The position numbers were made by a program, and so were the translations under genes. The notes below the pieces were generated by a model that had not been told where the DNA came from, did no database searches, and saw only the letters and a list, made by a program, of their open reading frames with translations. A stretch of 64,000 nt of DNA from assembly GCF_000283155.1 (NCBI RefSeq), contig NW_004454225.1:4445768-4509767 (forward strand). Reading direction: 5' to 3'. This document shows positions 20,472-30,575 of this stretch, piece by piece. Each line of letters opens with the position of its first letter. The stretch's first letter is position 1. Source of the stretch: Ceratotherium simum simum (taxonomy: Eukaryota > Chordata > Mammalia > Perissodactyla > Rhinocerotidae).

Positions 20472-20780
20472 GGCCGGCCCCGTGGCTTAGCGGTTAAGTG
20501 CACGCGCTCCGTTACCGGCAGCCCGAGTTCGGATCCCAGGCGCGCACCAACACACCGCTTCTCCGGCCATGCTGAGGCCGCGTCCCACGTACAGCAACTA
20601 GAAGGATGTGCACTATGACATACAACTATCTACTGGGGCTTTGGGGAAGGAAAAAAAAAAAGAGGAGTATTGGCAATAGATGTTAGCTCAGAGCCGGTCT
20701 TCCTCAGCAAAAAGAGGAGAATTAGCATGGATGTTAGCTCAGGGCTGATCTCCCTCACAGAAAAAGAAAAAAAAAAAAAA
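20472..20780 (+). repeat. Equine ERE SINE inserted in a MIR, with target-site duplication
   Basis: Starts 'ggccggccccgtggcttagc'. A box TGGCTTAGCGG is at 20483-20493 and B box AGTTCGGATCC at 20526-20536. The body holds two 'gatgttagctcag' modules and 'cttcctcagcaaaaagagga', and ends in an A-rich tail. AAAAGGAAACTGAG occurs immediately before (20458-20471) and at the end (20777-20790), a 14-bp target-site duplication in which the second copy shares A's with the tail. Confidence 0.95.
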
Positions 20781-20830
20781 GGAAACTGAGGCTTAGGGAC
20801 AAGGCACGGACTAAAACAAACACTCATGGG
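20781..20830 (-). repeat. MIR, right part after the ERE
   Basis: 'ggaaactgaggcttagggac', then 'aaggcacggactaaaac', continues the MIR that stops at 20471. Confidence 0.75.
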
Positions 20831-21914
20831 CCTCCCACACGCTGGGCTCTCTGCCTGCACTCTCAGGGTGGGATCACAAAGACGGAGCTCACCCAGGCCC
20901 CACAGGCAGCAGGAGGCAGCATTTTATGGCTCCCAGGTCTGGGCCTGGGTGTTCGGTGTCCCACCCCCCAGGCCCCGCCGCTCACTCCTGATCAGAACAT
21001 GTACACAGGGGCCAGGATACAGTAACAGGAGCCCTTCTTGCCCTTCTTCTGCCCCTACAGACCCCAAGCACCAGTTCTGTACCTTGGACTCACTTTACAG
21101 ACAAGAAATCCCAGGCAGAGCTGGGACTCAGCTGGGACCCAGCAGATACTCTGAGAGACTGGGGGACAAGCCAGGGCCCAGCCCTGCCCTCAAGAAGGTA
21201 ACATCCCATTGTGTCTGCTCACTGAGATGAGCCACGGGACCCCAGGAGAGTGGCAAGCAAGTCAGCCTGGGGAAATCCCAGAAGGCTTCCTGGAGGAGGG
21301 GGTGTTTGGCAGCAACCCAGAGGACACGGAGGCCTGTGTGAGCTGCAAAGCACCACACACGTGAGACACAGGGCCCCAGGACTTCCAGGGAGATGGAGCC
21401 CAGGTTTGACTCACAGCCTCCCTCCCTGCTAGTCCCATTCTAGGCCAGCCCCCGCTATCCTCTGCACCTCTGTCCTCTACCTCCAGGGTGCCTAAGCCTG
21501 CAGCCAGTCCCAGTGCAGGCCCCAAGAAAATGCTACTGAGTGGCCGGTGTGACCATGGTGGCACAGACATATGCGTGGCGTGCCCCTGGGCTCCAGATCC
21601 TGCACACCCACTCCCATTCAGCACCACCTCTCAGGAGTGGCAGGGCCTGGGTCTCAGGTACAGGGCAGACGGACCAGGGAATCGGGCCCTTGGGCTTTCC
21701 CTGGACTTGGCTCTGGAGCAAGGCAGGGGGGAGCATACAAAACCTGGATGACCCAGGGGCCTGGTGGCCCCACAGGCCTCATCTCAGGCCCAAGCCTCCA
21801 GAGGAGGATGACAAGTGTCCTTCCTGAGCACTCCCCCAGAGAGACTCAACAGCTTAGAGTGATGGCTCCCGGCTCCCCCAGCAGGGGAAAGCCCTGGGTC
21901 CGGGCCCAGCCTCC
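20831..21914. other. Mostly unique sequence
   Basis: Weak reverse-MIR scraps lie near 21085-21150 ('cactttacagacaagaaatc') and a reverse-L2 scrap at 21268-21312 ('cagaaggcttcctggaggag'). The remainder is unassigned. Confidence 0.4.
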
Positions 21915-22080
21915 CCACTCCCAGCTGAGATGCCGGACAAACCACCCCCCTGCTCGAGCCTCAGTTTGCTCATCTGAAACATGAACTGGCCACGCCTATC
22001 CTGCAAGGTTATTGTGAGGATTCCAATGACGAGTTGCCCCAAAGCGAGGGACAAACAGGAGGGGTAAACGTTGGCTGCTT
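21915..22080 (+). repeat. MIR
   Basis: 'gagcctcagtttgctcatct', 'ctgcaaggttattgtgagga' and the 3' 'gtaaacgttggctgcttccc' are visible. Confidence 0.85.
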
Positions 22081-22149
22081 CCCTAGGGCTAGACATTTAA
22101 GGAGACCCAGAGAAATAAAACAGGTCCTCTCCTGGACAAGGGAACTCCC

Positions 22150-22282
22150 ATCTATCTCCTCTATTGCTCCTGACAGCCTGGAGAGGGAGGGACTACTGTT
22201 CTAATTTCACAGGTGAGAGTCTGAGGGCGGGCAGGTGAGGGGCTTGCCCCAGGTCCCGGGTGTGCCTTGGGACTCTCTAAGC
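22150..22282 (-). repeat. MIR fragment, diverged
   Basis: 'ggagggactactgttctaat', 'ttcacaggtgagagtctgag' and 'gaggggcttgccccaggtcc' follow the reverse MIR order. Confidence 0.72.
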
Positions 22283-22689
22283 AGGCACTTCCAGGCTATG
22301 GGAGCGATGGGCATGGAGGAGGCCTGGGGCACCTCAAACCTGCTCACTGGCCAGCCCTAGCCTGAGGGCAGGCAAGGGAGGCAAGAAGCTTCACCTGGCC
22401 CCAAACCCCAGCTCAGGCAGAAATGAGCCACCACCCCACCTCCCCGAGCCTGCGGCCATCTTGCGCTCTGGCTTGTTTTGAAAGCCAGAAGCCGATCAGC
22501 CCCAGGAAGGAAGCCAGGAAGAGGCTGGGAAGTGGGAACATCCCGCAGGACCAGCCTCCCAGTGAGGAATCACCCCCTGCCCGCGTCCCGCCCGCGGCGC
22601 CTGCCGTGCGGTGAATTAACGGAGCACAAACGCGGTGCAGGCACCTGCCAATCTCAGCCCACAGCCCCCCGCCCCAGCCCCCTCTCCCG
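22283..22689. other. Unique GC-rich sequence
   Basis: About 400 bp with moderate CpG near 22570-22640, leading into the candidate element at 22690. No repeat was recognised. Confidence 0.45.
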
Positions 22690-22815
22690 GAGGACAGATA
22701 ATTCTCTCCCTCTCCCAGCCTGACAAAATAACTAATGCTAACTCAATAAAGTCCCCCTTGAAGGTTTTTAATTACCAGACTGTGCCGAAGACTAAAGACT
22801 CCAGGAGCGGGAGAG
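22690..22815. promoter_or_regulatory. Candidate conserved element with GATA and homeodomain sites
   Basis: AT-rich, repeat-free island: AGATAA (22696-22701), 'aaaataactaatgctaactc', 'aataaagtcccccttgaagg' and TAATTA (22769-22774). The abrupt change from flanking GC-rich DNA suggests constraint. Confidence 0.4.
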
Positions 22816-22984
22816 AGGCCAGGGGAGGCTGATGGAGGTCGGTGAGGCAGAGGCAGGAAGCAGCATCCTTTCCAACTCTGGGAGAGGGCAGGGCCACGCC
22901 GCTGCTGTCCAGGGTGCTGGGCCCGGCGGCCAGAAGGATTTAGGATTCATATCTGCAACAGTGGCCACTGATGGAGGCCGGGCT

Positions 22985-23150
22985 AGGCTCCTGGCAGGGA
23001 CTTGACAGAGATTATCTTGTTTAAGCCTCATGGCCAACCACAAGGTAACCGCTGATGTCCCCACTGTACAGGTGATGACAACGAGGCTCAGAGCGGGGCA
23101 GCAGCACGCTGTGGTCACACAGCCAAGCTGGAATGTCGAGCTATACTTGG
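22985..23150 (-). repeat. MIR
   Basis: 'gagattatcttgtttaagcc', 'tgtacaggtgatgacaacga', 'ggctcagagcggggcagcag' and 'tgtggtcacacagccaagct' are in reverse MIR order. Confidence 0.85.
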
Positions 23151-23679
23151 AGTCAGGCAGTGTCTGGCTGCCTGCAGCAGGAAACACAAGCCAGGGATGT
23201 GGTTGAAGGGAGGGTCCGAGGGCACAGGGATGACCCTCAGGAAAGGGTCTAACGTTTGCAGTGGCTTTCCTGCAGTGAGATGTGCTGGGCCGGAGACACA
23301 GACAGCACGGCAAGGAGCTGGCCAGATGGAGGCTGCTCAGGGGACCCACACAGAACCTAAAGGCAGGAGCAGCCTGGTTGGGGCCTGCCTGGAACACCAC
23401 CAGTCATGGGACAAGGGGGCTCTGAGACCCCCACGATGAACCCCACTGCCACAGAGGGAGAAGACTGGGGGAGGGGAAGGCACCTCAGGAGAGGGGATGA
23501 CACAGCCTAGCACCCAAGCCAAGCCTCCCCGCCCTGGCCCAAGCACTTCCTCTCTGGCTGAGGGAAAAGTTCATCTCAAGTGACCTGCATAACTGCCTCT
23601 GTCCCAGAACAACCCCAACCTGCCCTCGTTACCCCCAACCACTCCACACTCCCAAACCAGGGGCCCTCCCTCTAATCCT
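23151..23679. other. Unique sequence, no feature recognised
   Basis: About 530 bp. A weak reverse-L2-like 'acaggaaagggt' stretch near 23230 is not convincing. Confidence 0.45.
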
Positions 23680-23885
23680 TGCAACTTGCCCAGCCTGTTC
23701 CTGCCTCAGGACCTTTGCCCTGGCTGTTCCCTCTCCCTGCTACATTATTACATTTCTGCACAACTGGCTCGTGTCACTCAGGTCACAGCCCAAACAGCAC
23801 CTCCTCATGGAAGCCTTCCTTGACCTCCCTACCGTGGCCTCCTCTGTCAAAGGCCCTGATTCAGCCCCAACCCACACATCCCTCC
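23680..23885 (+). repeat. L2 3' fragment
   Basis: 'tgcctcaggacctttgccct', 'ggctgttccctctccctgct', 'acctcctcatggaagccttc' and 'cttgacctccctaccgtggc' are typical L2. Confidence 0.88.
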
Positions 23886-23974
23886 CCTCCTCTGGGCAGC
23901 CTTCCTGGGCCCCAGGCAGAGTGACCAGGTCCCCACATGGTACAGGCCACCCTCAACACTTGGACCCTAGGCAT

Positions 23975-24145
23975 CACTGAGGTGTGGACTCTGAAGCCAG
24001 CCTCCTGGATTTCAAATCCTGCCTCAGCCACTTACTAGCTGTATGAACTTCTCTGAATCTCAGTTTCCTCATCTATAAAGTGGGGGGTAAGTCTCCTATT
24101 TGTAGGGGAGTTAGAACAGTGCCTGGTGAGTGCCTGGTTTCCGTA
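23975..24145 (+). repeat. MIR
   Basis: 'tggatttcaaatcctgcctc', 'agccacttactagctgtatg', 'tctcagtttcctcatctata' and 'agttagaacagtgcctggtg' cover most of the element. Confidence 0.93.
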
Positions 24146-24146
24146 G

Positions 24147-24212
24147 CACCATCGTCACCACCATCATCATTACCATCACCTTCATCATCACCATCACCAT
24201 CAGCACCATCAG
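24147..24212 (+). repeat. Imperfect CAT/CAC triplet repeat
   Basis: Runs of CAC and CAT triplets such as 'atcatcaccatcaccatcag' directly follow the MIR 3' end. It probably grew from the MIR's ATC-rich tail. Confidence 0.9.
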
Positions 24213-24954
24213 CCTGTCCTCCCCCAGCCAGGCCTCAGCTAACTAGATGCCGCATCCTTTACCCCAGCACAGGCCCTGGACACGTGCACACTCAGTGAGC
24301 GCTGGCGAAATGTCTGACCCTGTGAGACAGGCCATGGAGGTTAACCGGCTCCTTTTTCTAGAGCAAATGGAGGCAGCGGGAGGCCCAGCGTTGCTCTGTG
24401 GACCCACTGCCCCAGCTCTGCTCTTTTCGCCGCTGCTTCTGTGAATCTGCTCTTCCAAGCTCTGCGGAGGCACCAACTTGGGGGGCGGTACTGAGAGCCG
24501 GCGCAGCTGTGCCTGGCTCCCGAGGGCCGTGTGGGGCAGCTGGAGGCCCCAACACCCAGCCCTGCCTGGAGCCTCCTGGCTGGGATCATAGCCCTGCAGC
24601 GTTCGAGCTGCTGCCCACCAGCCGGCCCCCTGGCATTGGGCCCGGGATGCCAGCCAGCCGGGAGAGGAGGCAGTTTGGCTGGCAGCCAGCTTATGGTGCC
24701 CGAGCTGTCAGCCGGGAGGCAGGCCAGGCAGGGCCGAGACCCCCACCCCTGAACGGGGCCCTGGCCAGGCCACTGGACCAGCGCCAAGCTCCTCACCGCC
24801 ACCGCTACAAGGGGGCCTTGGGGATACCAACCCCAAGCAGGGCTCGGGACGTCTTCTCGCTGCGGGAGTACCCAGGAGGCCTCGTCCCCATTTATTCAGC
24901 TCAGCTTTCCACTACTGTGGAAGGAGCACGTGGAGCAGGGGGAATTTTCAAGTC
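24213..24954. other. Unique GC-rich sequence with an uncalled 196-residue frame
   Basis: A plus-strand frame (24398-24988) spans most of this stretch but enters a MIR tail ('ataataataaaaacagcaac') before its stop. It has no recognisable domain. No repeat covers 24420-24900. I treat it as non-coding. Confidence 0.45.
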
Positions 24955-25205
24955 AAATAATAATAAAAACAGCAACAACTACAGCTGACATTTAGAAGCA
25001 CTTACTCCATGCCAGGTGTTTTATGTGCTACTGCACTGACTCCTCCCAAAGGGAGATCCTATTATTATCCCCCTCTACAGACGTGGCAACTGAGGTCAGA
25101 GAGGTGCAGCGACTCACCCAGAACCACACAGCAAGCTGGGGAAGGACTCAGAATTTGAACTCAGGCTCCAGAAACACTGTGCCCCAACCTCTCTGCTCTG
25201 CTGGC
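24955..25205 (-). repeat. MIR, full length
   Basis: 'agctgacatttagaagcact', 'cctattattatccccctcta', 'cagacgtggcaactgaggtc', 'ccagaaccacacagcaagct' and 'cagaatttgaactcaggctc' are present in order. Confidence 0.93.
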
Positions 25206-25229
25206 TAAGGCCCACAGTGGACGGCCCAG

Positions 25230-25300
25230 CTGGGCGTCCTTGGGCAAGGAAGTCACCCATTTGTAAAACAGGCACTATCGGAGAGGACCACATTGTAGAG
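25230..25300 (+). repeat. MIR scrap
   Basis: 'cgtccttgggcaaggaagtc', then 'acccatttgtaaaacaggca', is a deleted MIR core in the opposite orientation to its neighbour. Confidence 0.65.
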
Positions 25301-25944
25301 TTGACCAGGGGCTGAAGACAGAAAAACAGGCCTGAGCTGAGGACATGTTCCCTAAATATGGCTGGGGTTTGGTCATCTTCATCGAGCTGCAGGAATGATG
25401 AGGGGGGGGCCCAGGATGAGGAGGCTCTTGTCATCAGAGCCTCTGCCAGCCTGCCCCCATCCCCCCACAGTCTCCCGGGCACCCTCCACGGGCACGGCTG
25501 GGTTAGAGGGGCGGGCACTGGGGAGGGGCAGCTCCCAGGGCTAACCGTGAAAGCCCACGATGCCAGGGCCCTGAGGCTCAGACCCAGGAGCTGCCCCTTC
25601 GTAACTACCTCTCCCCACCCCTAGACAAGGTAAATTCTGGAAAAACTGGCCAGAGTCATGGGCCAACGAGCTCACACTAACGTGTGCAGACCCATCTCTT
25701 GTGTGGATGTCTCTTGCCTCGGCCCAGGGAAGGGCTCAGGTTCTCTGTCCCTCCATGAGCTGGGGACCAATGGGCAGGGCCAACTGCTCCTGGTTCAAGG
25801 TCTCAGAGAAAGGGCACAGAGCAGGCACTGGTGAGCGTGTGCCAGGTTCAGGGCTGGGCGCTGGAGGTGCAAAGGCAGCCACGCAGCCCAGCCACTCACA
25901 TCTGTACAAAGGGCCCGAGGCTTTTTTCTACCATCTCTCTTCTC
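25301..25944. other. Unique sequence, no feature recognised
   Basis: A possible reverse-L2 scrap, 'cactggtgagcgtgtgccag', lies near 25830. The rest is unassigned. Confidence 0.4.
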
Positions 25945-26078
25945 ATTAATTCAAAACAAGCCCGTGGGAGAGAAGCTATTGCCATGGTCCCCAGTCCCCA
26001 CATGCCCAGAGAGGGAGAGTGTCTTACCCAAAGCCACACAGCTGATCAGGGTGCAAACAGGGTCCTGAGGCCCCAGCG
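25945..26078 (-). repeat. MIR fragment
   Basis: 'cattaattcaaaacaagccc', 'gtgggagagaagctattgcc' and 'cttacccaaagccacacagc' mark a diverged reverse MIR. Confidence 0.75.
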
Positions 26079-26534
26079 CTCCTGTCACTGGAGTCCCTAA
26101 CCCGAGGGAGGGCCAAGCTCTGGGGCTCAGAGCCACTGCTCAGCTCCCAGAGCAACTCACCAGAGAGGCTGAGGGGAGCAGGGGGAGGACAGAGAGCAGG
26201 CAGGTCTGGATGGCAGAGGCACGCTGGCCGTGACCCTGATGGGCTGACTGCGGCCGGGGGGCACCCAGTGGGAAAGGCATGTGAGAGCAGCTGCTGCTGA
26301 GAAGGCACCGGAGAGACAGGAGCGTCCCAAGCATCACGGACTGAGGCTTTAGGAAGGGAAACAGGGAGACACCAGGAGGGGGTGCCCCCTATGACTCCAT
26401 GAGAGGACTAGCAAGAAACCACAGAAGCCCATCACTGAAGTCACCCTGTGCCCTCCTGCCCAGACACCTGGGCAGCAGAAGGCGCCCTAACCCGGGGGGT
26501 GGTGGGGGTGGGGGCGGCAGAGGAGGAGGGTCTA
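26079..26534. other. Unique sequence, no feature recognised
   Basis: GC-rich with no repeat, CpG island or coding pattern that I recognise. Confidence 0.5.
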
Positions 26535-26662
26535 GACTCATCCATGCTGTGTGACCCTGAGTCTCGGCACGTCTCTGGGCTCCTCACCTGTGCGGTGATG
26601 GGGAGGACAGGGGACACTCTCACAGCCCTCACGAAGGACTGGGCACACAGTAGGCCTACTGG
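26535..26662 (+). repeat. MIR fragment
   Basis: 'catgctgtgtgaccctgagt', 'ctctgggctcctcacctgtg' and 'gggcacacagtaggcctact' preserve core and tail. Confidence 0.78.
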
Positions 26663-27159
26663 CCAGCTGGCACAATTACACTTTTGCCCTAATTGTTTCT
26701 GTCTCAGCACTTGCCGTTCACGGACATGCCTGCCAGGAGGACAAATTTAACCACAGAAAGTAGAGCAGGGACAGGCCAGAGCCTGGGGGCCGGCCCGTGG
26801 ATGCCCCTCCCCAACAGCACAGAGCGCCCTCACCCTCCTCGGGCCAGTCCGGACCCGGCCAGCCCCACACCCTGGACTCCATCCCCATGGCAGCCGGCAC
26901 AAAGGAGGCCTCCACCTTCTCAGCCTCCATGACTGTGGGGCAGCAAATTATGGGGCCAGGCACTCACGCACAAGAAGGGCTTCCACACCCACCACCCACC
27001 CTCTGTGGGTGGGGAGGAAGATGGAGGCTCGGAGAGGCAGCAACTCACAAACCTCTGCACCCCTCCCCCCACAGCAGCGCCCTCCCCAAAACTTCAGCCT
27101 CCTGGGGTGACCTGGCCAGGTGTGTAACGTCAGGAGTGGAGGGCAATTAGCAGGTACCT
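26663..27159. other. Unique sequence, no feature recognised
   Basis: About 500 bp. 'aggctcggagaggcagcaac' near 27028 could be a MIR scrap but is too short to call. Confidence 0.4.
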
Positions 27160-27374
27160 GGGGAGGGGGGAGAGAGAATAGCAGAGGAGAGGAAGCGGAG
27201 GGGCAGAGGAGGGAAGAGAGAAGGAGGGGGAGGAGAGGGGGAGGAGGAAGTGAGGGGAGGAGGGAGGAGGGGAGAGAGAGAAAGGGGTAGGAGGGAAGAG
27301 TGGAGGGGGAAGGGGAGTGAGAGAAGGAGGGGAGGGAGGGGGTTGGGGGAAGGGGAGGGGAGGGGGAGGGGCGG
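27160..27374 (+). repeat. Long purine (GGA-rich) tract
   Basis: About 215 bases almost entirely A and G on the plus strand, dominated by GGAG/GAGG units with few pyrimidines. Such tracts can form triplex or G-quadruplex structures and are replication and assembly hazards. Confidence 0.92.
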
Positions 27375-27766
27375 TCTGAAATCCCGCAACATCAAAGCCT
27401 TCCCAGACGCAGAGCAGTCACGTGCGGGCGGCCTCGTTCCTCTCTCCTTCCTTCGCTGGGAGAAGCCTCTGGGCCTGGGGCTGCTGAAGGAATTTTAAAA
27501 TGAGGCGGATTGCCTGGAATACTGGGGGGTGAGGGGTGCAGTCAGAGAGCTTTGTCTCAAGGCAGCTTTTGAAACCTTTCCCCTCAAGGAGCACATCAGG
27601 ACAGAAGGGGCCTCTGGGCAGCCCCTGGGCAGGTGGCCAAGGGTGAGGACCACCCAGCCACTCTGAGCCCGCGGGTGGCAGGCTTGTGGCAGGGCTGGCC
27701 TGGTTATCAAGGGAAGCTGGAAATCTGGATTTTTATATGAAAGCTTCCTCTTTTTAACATTGGCTC

Positions 27767-27768
<2 letters not shown>
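27375..27768. other. Unique sequence, weak candidate element
   Basis: Contains an E-box CACGTG at 27419-27424 and an AT-rich patch 'ggaattttaaaatgaggcgg' near 27490. No repeat was recognised and the evidence for function is slight. Confidence 0.35.

Positions 27769-27804
<36 letters not shown>
27769..27804 (+). repeat. (CA)18 microsatellite
   Basis: Eighteen uninterrupted CA units flanked by 'tggctcaa' and 'tgaaaaggaaag'. The length is likely polymorphic. Confidence 0.98.
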
Positions 27805-27806
<2 letters not shown>

Positions 27807-27844
27807 AAAAGGAAAGAAAAAAAACACCACGTGGGCCAAATAGA

Positions 27845-28000
27845 GCATGTCCTGATCTGCATCCAGGACCTGGCTCTGCCACTTCTGATGGGCTCCAATG
27901 TACTTGTATCACAGGTGGGGAAACTGAGGCCTAGAGAGAGGAAGAGGCTTGCTCAAGGTCACACAGTGGGCACTCAGGGGCAAGGGCTAGAACTTGGGGG
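27845..28000 (-). repeat. MIR with an opposing MIR scrap at its left
   Basis: 27893-28000 is a reverse MIR ('gtggggaaactgaggcctag', 'gcttgctcaaggtcacacag'). Just before it, 'catccaggacctggctctgc', then 'cacttctgatgggctcc', reads like a plus-strand MIR head, so the boundary is a junction of two copies. Confidence 0.8.
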
Positions 28001-28139
28001 TCTTGGGACTCCAGGGCTGGAGCCTCCGGGTCAGGCAGACAGGCCAGCCAGAGGGTCCCGGAGCCTAAGGGGCGGGCGGGGCTGTGACTGATGGGGAAGG
28101 GTTAGTGGCAGGGGAGGGTCTCAGAACCCTGCCACATCC

Positions 28140-28335
28140 AGCCCAGGGCCACCACTCGATGCACCTCCTCTTCCTGAACACCTACCAGGCCTGCCTCAGC
28201 ACGCTCTCCCCACCTGCTTCTCAATCTTGTCCTCCACTCCCCGAGGCCCCAGCCTCAGCACGCCTCGTTAGCCTCGTTAGTCATTTACTCAACCGTTCAT
28301 TCTGCCGTCCACTCCCCTCAGGCCCATCTTGGTCC
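28140..28335 (+). repeat. Possible L2 fragment with a 9-bp tandem duplication
   Basis: C/T-rich 'tcttcctgaacacctaccag' with an 'tcatttactcaaccgttcat' end is L2-like but weak. GCCTCGTTA is duplicated in tandem at 28262-28270 and 28271-28279. Confidence 0.4.
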
Positions 28336-28479
28336 CACCCACAAATAAGGCCAGGACAGGGGATGGGTCTGGACCCTGCTTGGGACAGAGAGGCGGGACC
28401 TCGAAGGAGGGAGCAACTACCTCTGTGGGGTGGTGACAGGGGGGTGGGGGGGCCTCCCCAAAGGAAGGTCCCAGGGCAG

Positions 28480-28692
28480 GGGACAGAGAATTCCAGGCAG
28501 AAGCATAGCACCTGTGTCCACTGGGGGAGCGTCATGGCCGCTGGTGGCTGGAGGTAAGGCTGGGTGGGAGGTGGATGGGAGGAACCTCGAAAACCAGACT
28601 TAGAAGCTTGTGACATCTATCACGAGGGCACTGGGGAGCCCCTGGAGGTGTGTGAACAGGAGAGAGGTGGGCTCAGATCTTCGCTGTGGGCA
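28480..28692 (-). repeat. L2 fragment
   Basis: 'gagaattccaggcagaagca', 'ggagcccctggaggtgtgtg' and 'aacaggagagaggtgggctc' correspond to the upstream part of the L2 3' region in reverse. Confidence 0.75.
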
Positions 28693-28714
28693 TGGGGCTG
28701 GAGATGCTGCTCTG

Positions 28715-29110
28715 GAAGTCATTTGTTCCCTCATTTGTTCATTTGATAAGTATTTACTGAGCACTTACTCTGTGCCAGGCCCCAGGCAAACAGAGATGAG
28801 GCAGACAGACCCTCCTGTGGAGGGAAAGGCCAACGTGAACACCACCAACACCACTACAGGGGAAGACACCACTACAGGGGAAGAGGGCCATGATGGGGCC
28901 TGGACTGGGCAGGGCAGGTGGCCCGGCCTGAGCTGACCCAGTCTCTCCAAGTAGGAAGCCACCTGCCAGGTGAGGGCAGGAGGGGGGCTGTTCCCAGTAG
29001 AGGGAACAGTATGTGCACAGGCCTGGAGATGAGAAGCGGGTGTTTCTAAGTAGTACAAGTGGTTCAGCAGGCCCAGGTGTGGGCAGGAGCCATGCTGAAG
29101 GTGACAGAGC
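28715..29110 (-). repeat. L2 3' end, long fragment
   Basis: 'ttgataagtatttactgagc', 'acttactctgtgccaggccc', 'cagtagagggaacagtatgt' and 'gcacaggcctggagatgaga' follow the reverse L2 order. The element has a local 18-bp duplication at 28848-28883. Confidence 0.88.
28848..28883 (+). repeat. 18-bp tandem duplication
   Basis: ACACCACTACAGGGGAAG occurs twice without mismatch at 28848-28865 and 28866-28883, inside L2 sequence. The identity implies a recent event or an assembly artefact. Confidence 0.97.
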
Positions 29111-29639
29111 TTCTTGATTCATCCCAAGCGCACTGCGGGAGTGAAGGGGGGAACACAGGCACTGACGCTTGTGGGCTGGGGCACCCGGCTGCACGCCTGG
29201 GCTCTCTGAAGGCCATCATGGGGAGGCACTCCCTTTCTATCTGCAGAACCCGAGCAGATAGGCAGCTGTTCCCGTGGAGAGACTGCAGTTCCAACCACGG
29301 AAGAACTTTTCAGTGCACAGAACCCCTTGGCTAGGCAGCCACATGGGCTGGTGTGAGCAAGACTCAGGCCAACAGGCCCAAAGTCCAGGCCCAGGGCTCC
29401 ACCCATAGCTGGATGACCTCAGGCAAGTCCCTCAACCTGAGGCCCCTGAGGATGCGCCCTGGAGAGGAACTGTTGGGCCTTGAGAGAGCCCTGCAATGGA
29501 CCTAGCATGGCACCAACCCCTGACCCCTGACACGGGAGCCAGCATCAGAGGGGCAGCTAAGGGGACAGTGGGAAGAGGCTATGCTTGGGGGAGTTTGGGG
29601 TACCCCTCACTGAGCAGGAAGCTTGATGCCACCAATAAC
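29111..29639. other. Unique sequence, no feature recognised
   Basis: About 530 bp. A plus-strand MIR-like 'tggatgacctcaggcaagtc' near 29411 is isolated. Nothing else was recognised. Confidence 0.45.
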
Positions 29640-29732
29640 ACTACAAGGTGTTAGAGCCCTGTTTTCCAAATGGGGAAACTGAGGCTGGGGCTCCCACAGC
29701 AGAGTTAGGACTGGCACTGAGGCTGGCAGAGA
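29640..29732 (-). repeat. MIR fragment
   Basis: 'tgttttccaaatggggaaac', then 'tgaggctggggctcccacag', is the core. The head is lost. Confidence 0.78.
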
Positions 29733-29939
29733 TCACAGTCAGGGTCTCTAGAAAGGACAGGGCAGGGCAGATGGGCCCCAGCAGAGAGGCCGCTCTGGGA
29801 CAAAGCTGAAGGTCTCTAGGAAGAGGGTCCAGAGGGGTGGCGGTGGTCCTTCTCAATCCCGGCCACAGCCAGCTGCGAATGGGGGCTGGGGGGTAGAGGG
29901 GGAAACCACCAGGCGGCCCGCCTTCATCGCCTGCACCTC

Positions 29940-30125
29940 CATTCATCCATCGTGAGCCCAGCCCTGGGGCAGGTGTGGGGAGGGGGCTCAGCAGAGCCAT
30001 CTCTACCCTCAAAGAGCTCCCACCCTCCCCCACCATGAACAGATGAAGAAACCAAGGCCAGGAGAGGATGCTGGGCCAAGGCCGGCCGCCAGCAAGAGGC
30101 AGAGCCAGGCGCCGGCCCTTGGCTC
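29940..30125 (-). repeat. MIR/L2 composite
   Basis: 'tcatccatcgtgagcccagc', 'ccctcaaagagctcccaccc' and 'gaacagatgaagaaaccaag' suggest a reverse L2 end running into a reverse MIR core. Confidence 0.6.
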
Positions 30126-30354
30126 CTGGGTCTTTGACTGGTGGGTTCCTAGGGGTCTCACATGGGGGCGGAGGTGGGAAGGAGGAGGGAAGGAAAGAAA
30201 GTGGCATTGCCGTGGCCCTGCTCCAGCCAGGCTCCTCCAGGACACCTGCCACCGCCCTCAATGCAGAGCACATAACACTCCCGCCCTCTCCTTCTGGAAG
30301 GACTTCTTTATTGGGTGCTCCAATCACCCAGGCGCTCCTCCAGGGCTGAGGCCC

Positions 30355-30425
30355 TGTCCGGCTCAACCCTAGCACCAGCCCTGCACACAGTAGGGGTTCA
30401 GGAAACCCTGGGGTAAATTATTCAT
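30355..30425 (+). repeat. L2 or MIR 3' tail
   Basis: 'caccagccctgcacacagta', then 'ggggttcaggaaaccctggg', matches the common 'ctggcacatagtaggcgctcaataaa' tail. Confidence 0.6.
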
Positions 30426-30427
30426 GG

Positions 30428-30575
30428 AAACCACCATGTGCCAAGTCCTGTAACACAGGCTCTTTTCTATCCTCACCACCCCACCCTAGGAGCAGGGGTT
30501 ATCACACTATTGTACAGCAGAGGAAACTCAGGCTCAGAGAGGTCAAGCCCCTCACCCTCGGTCACACAGCACACA
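30428..30575 (-). repeat. MIR
   Basis: 'accatgtgccaagtcctgta', 'ttgtacagcagaggaaactc', 'aggctcagagaggtcaagcc' and 'cctcggtcacacagcacaca' are readable. Confidence 0.88.

Noticed and set aside
24147..24212. Triplet repeat considered as a CRISPR-like or coding repeat
   Set aside because: It is an imperfect CAT/CAC microsatellite attached to a MIR tail, without spacers, in mammalian DNA.
24398..24988. 196-residue frame considered as a possible exon
   Set aside because: It ends by running into the AT-rich tail of a MIR and shows no known motif.
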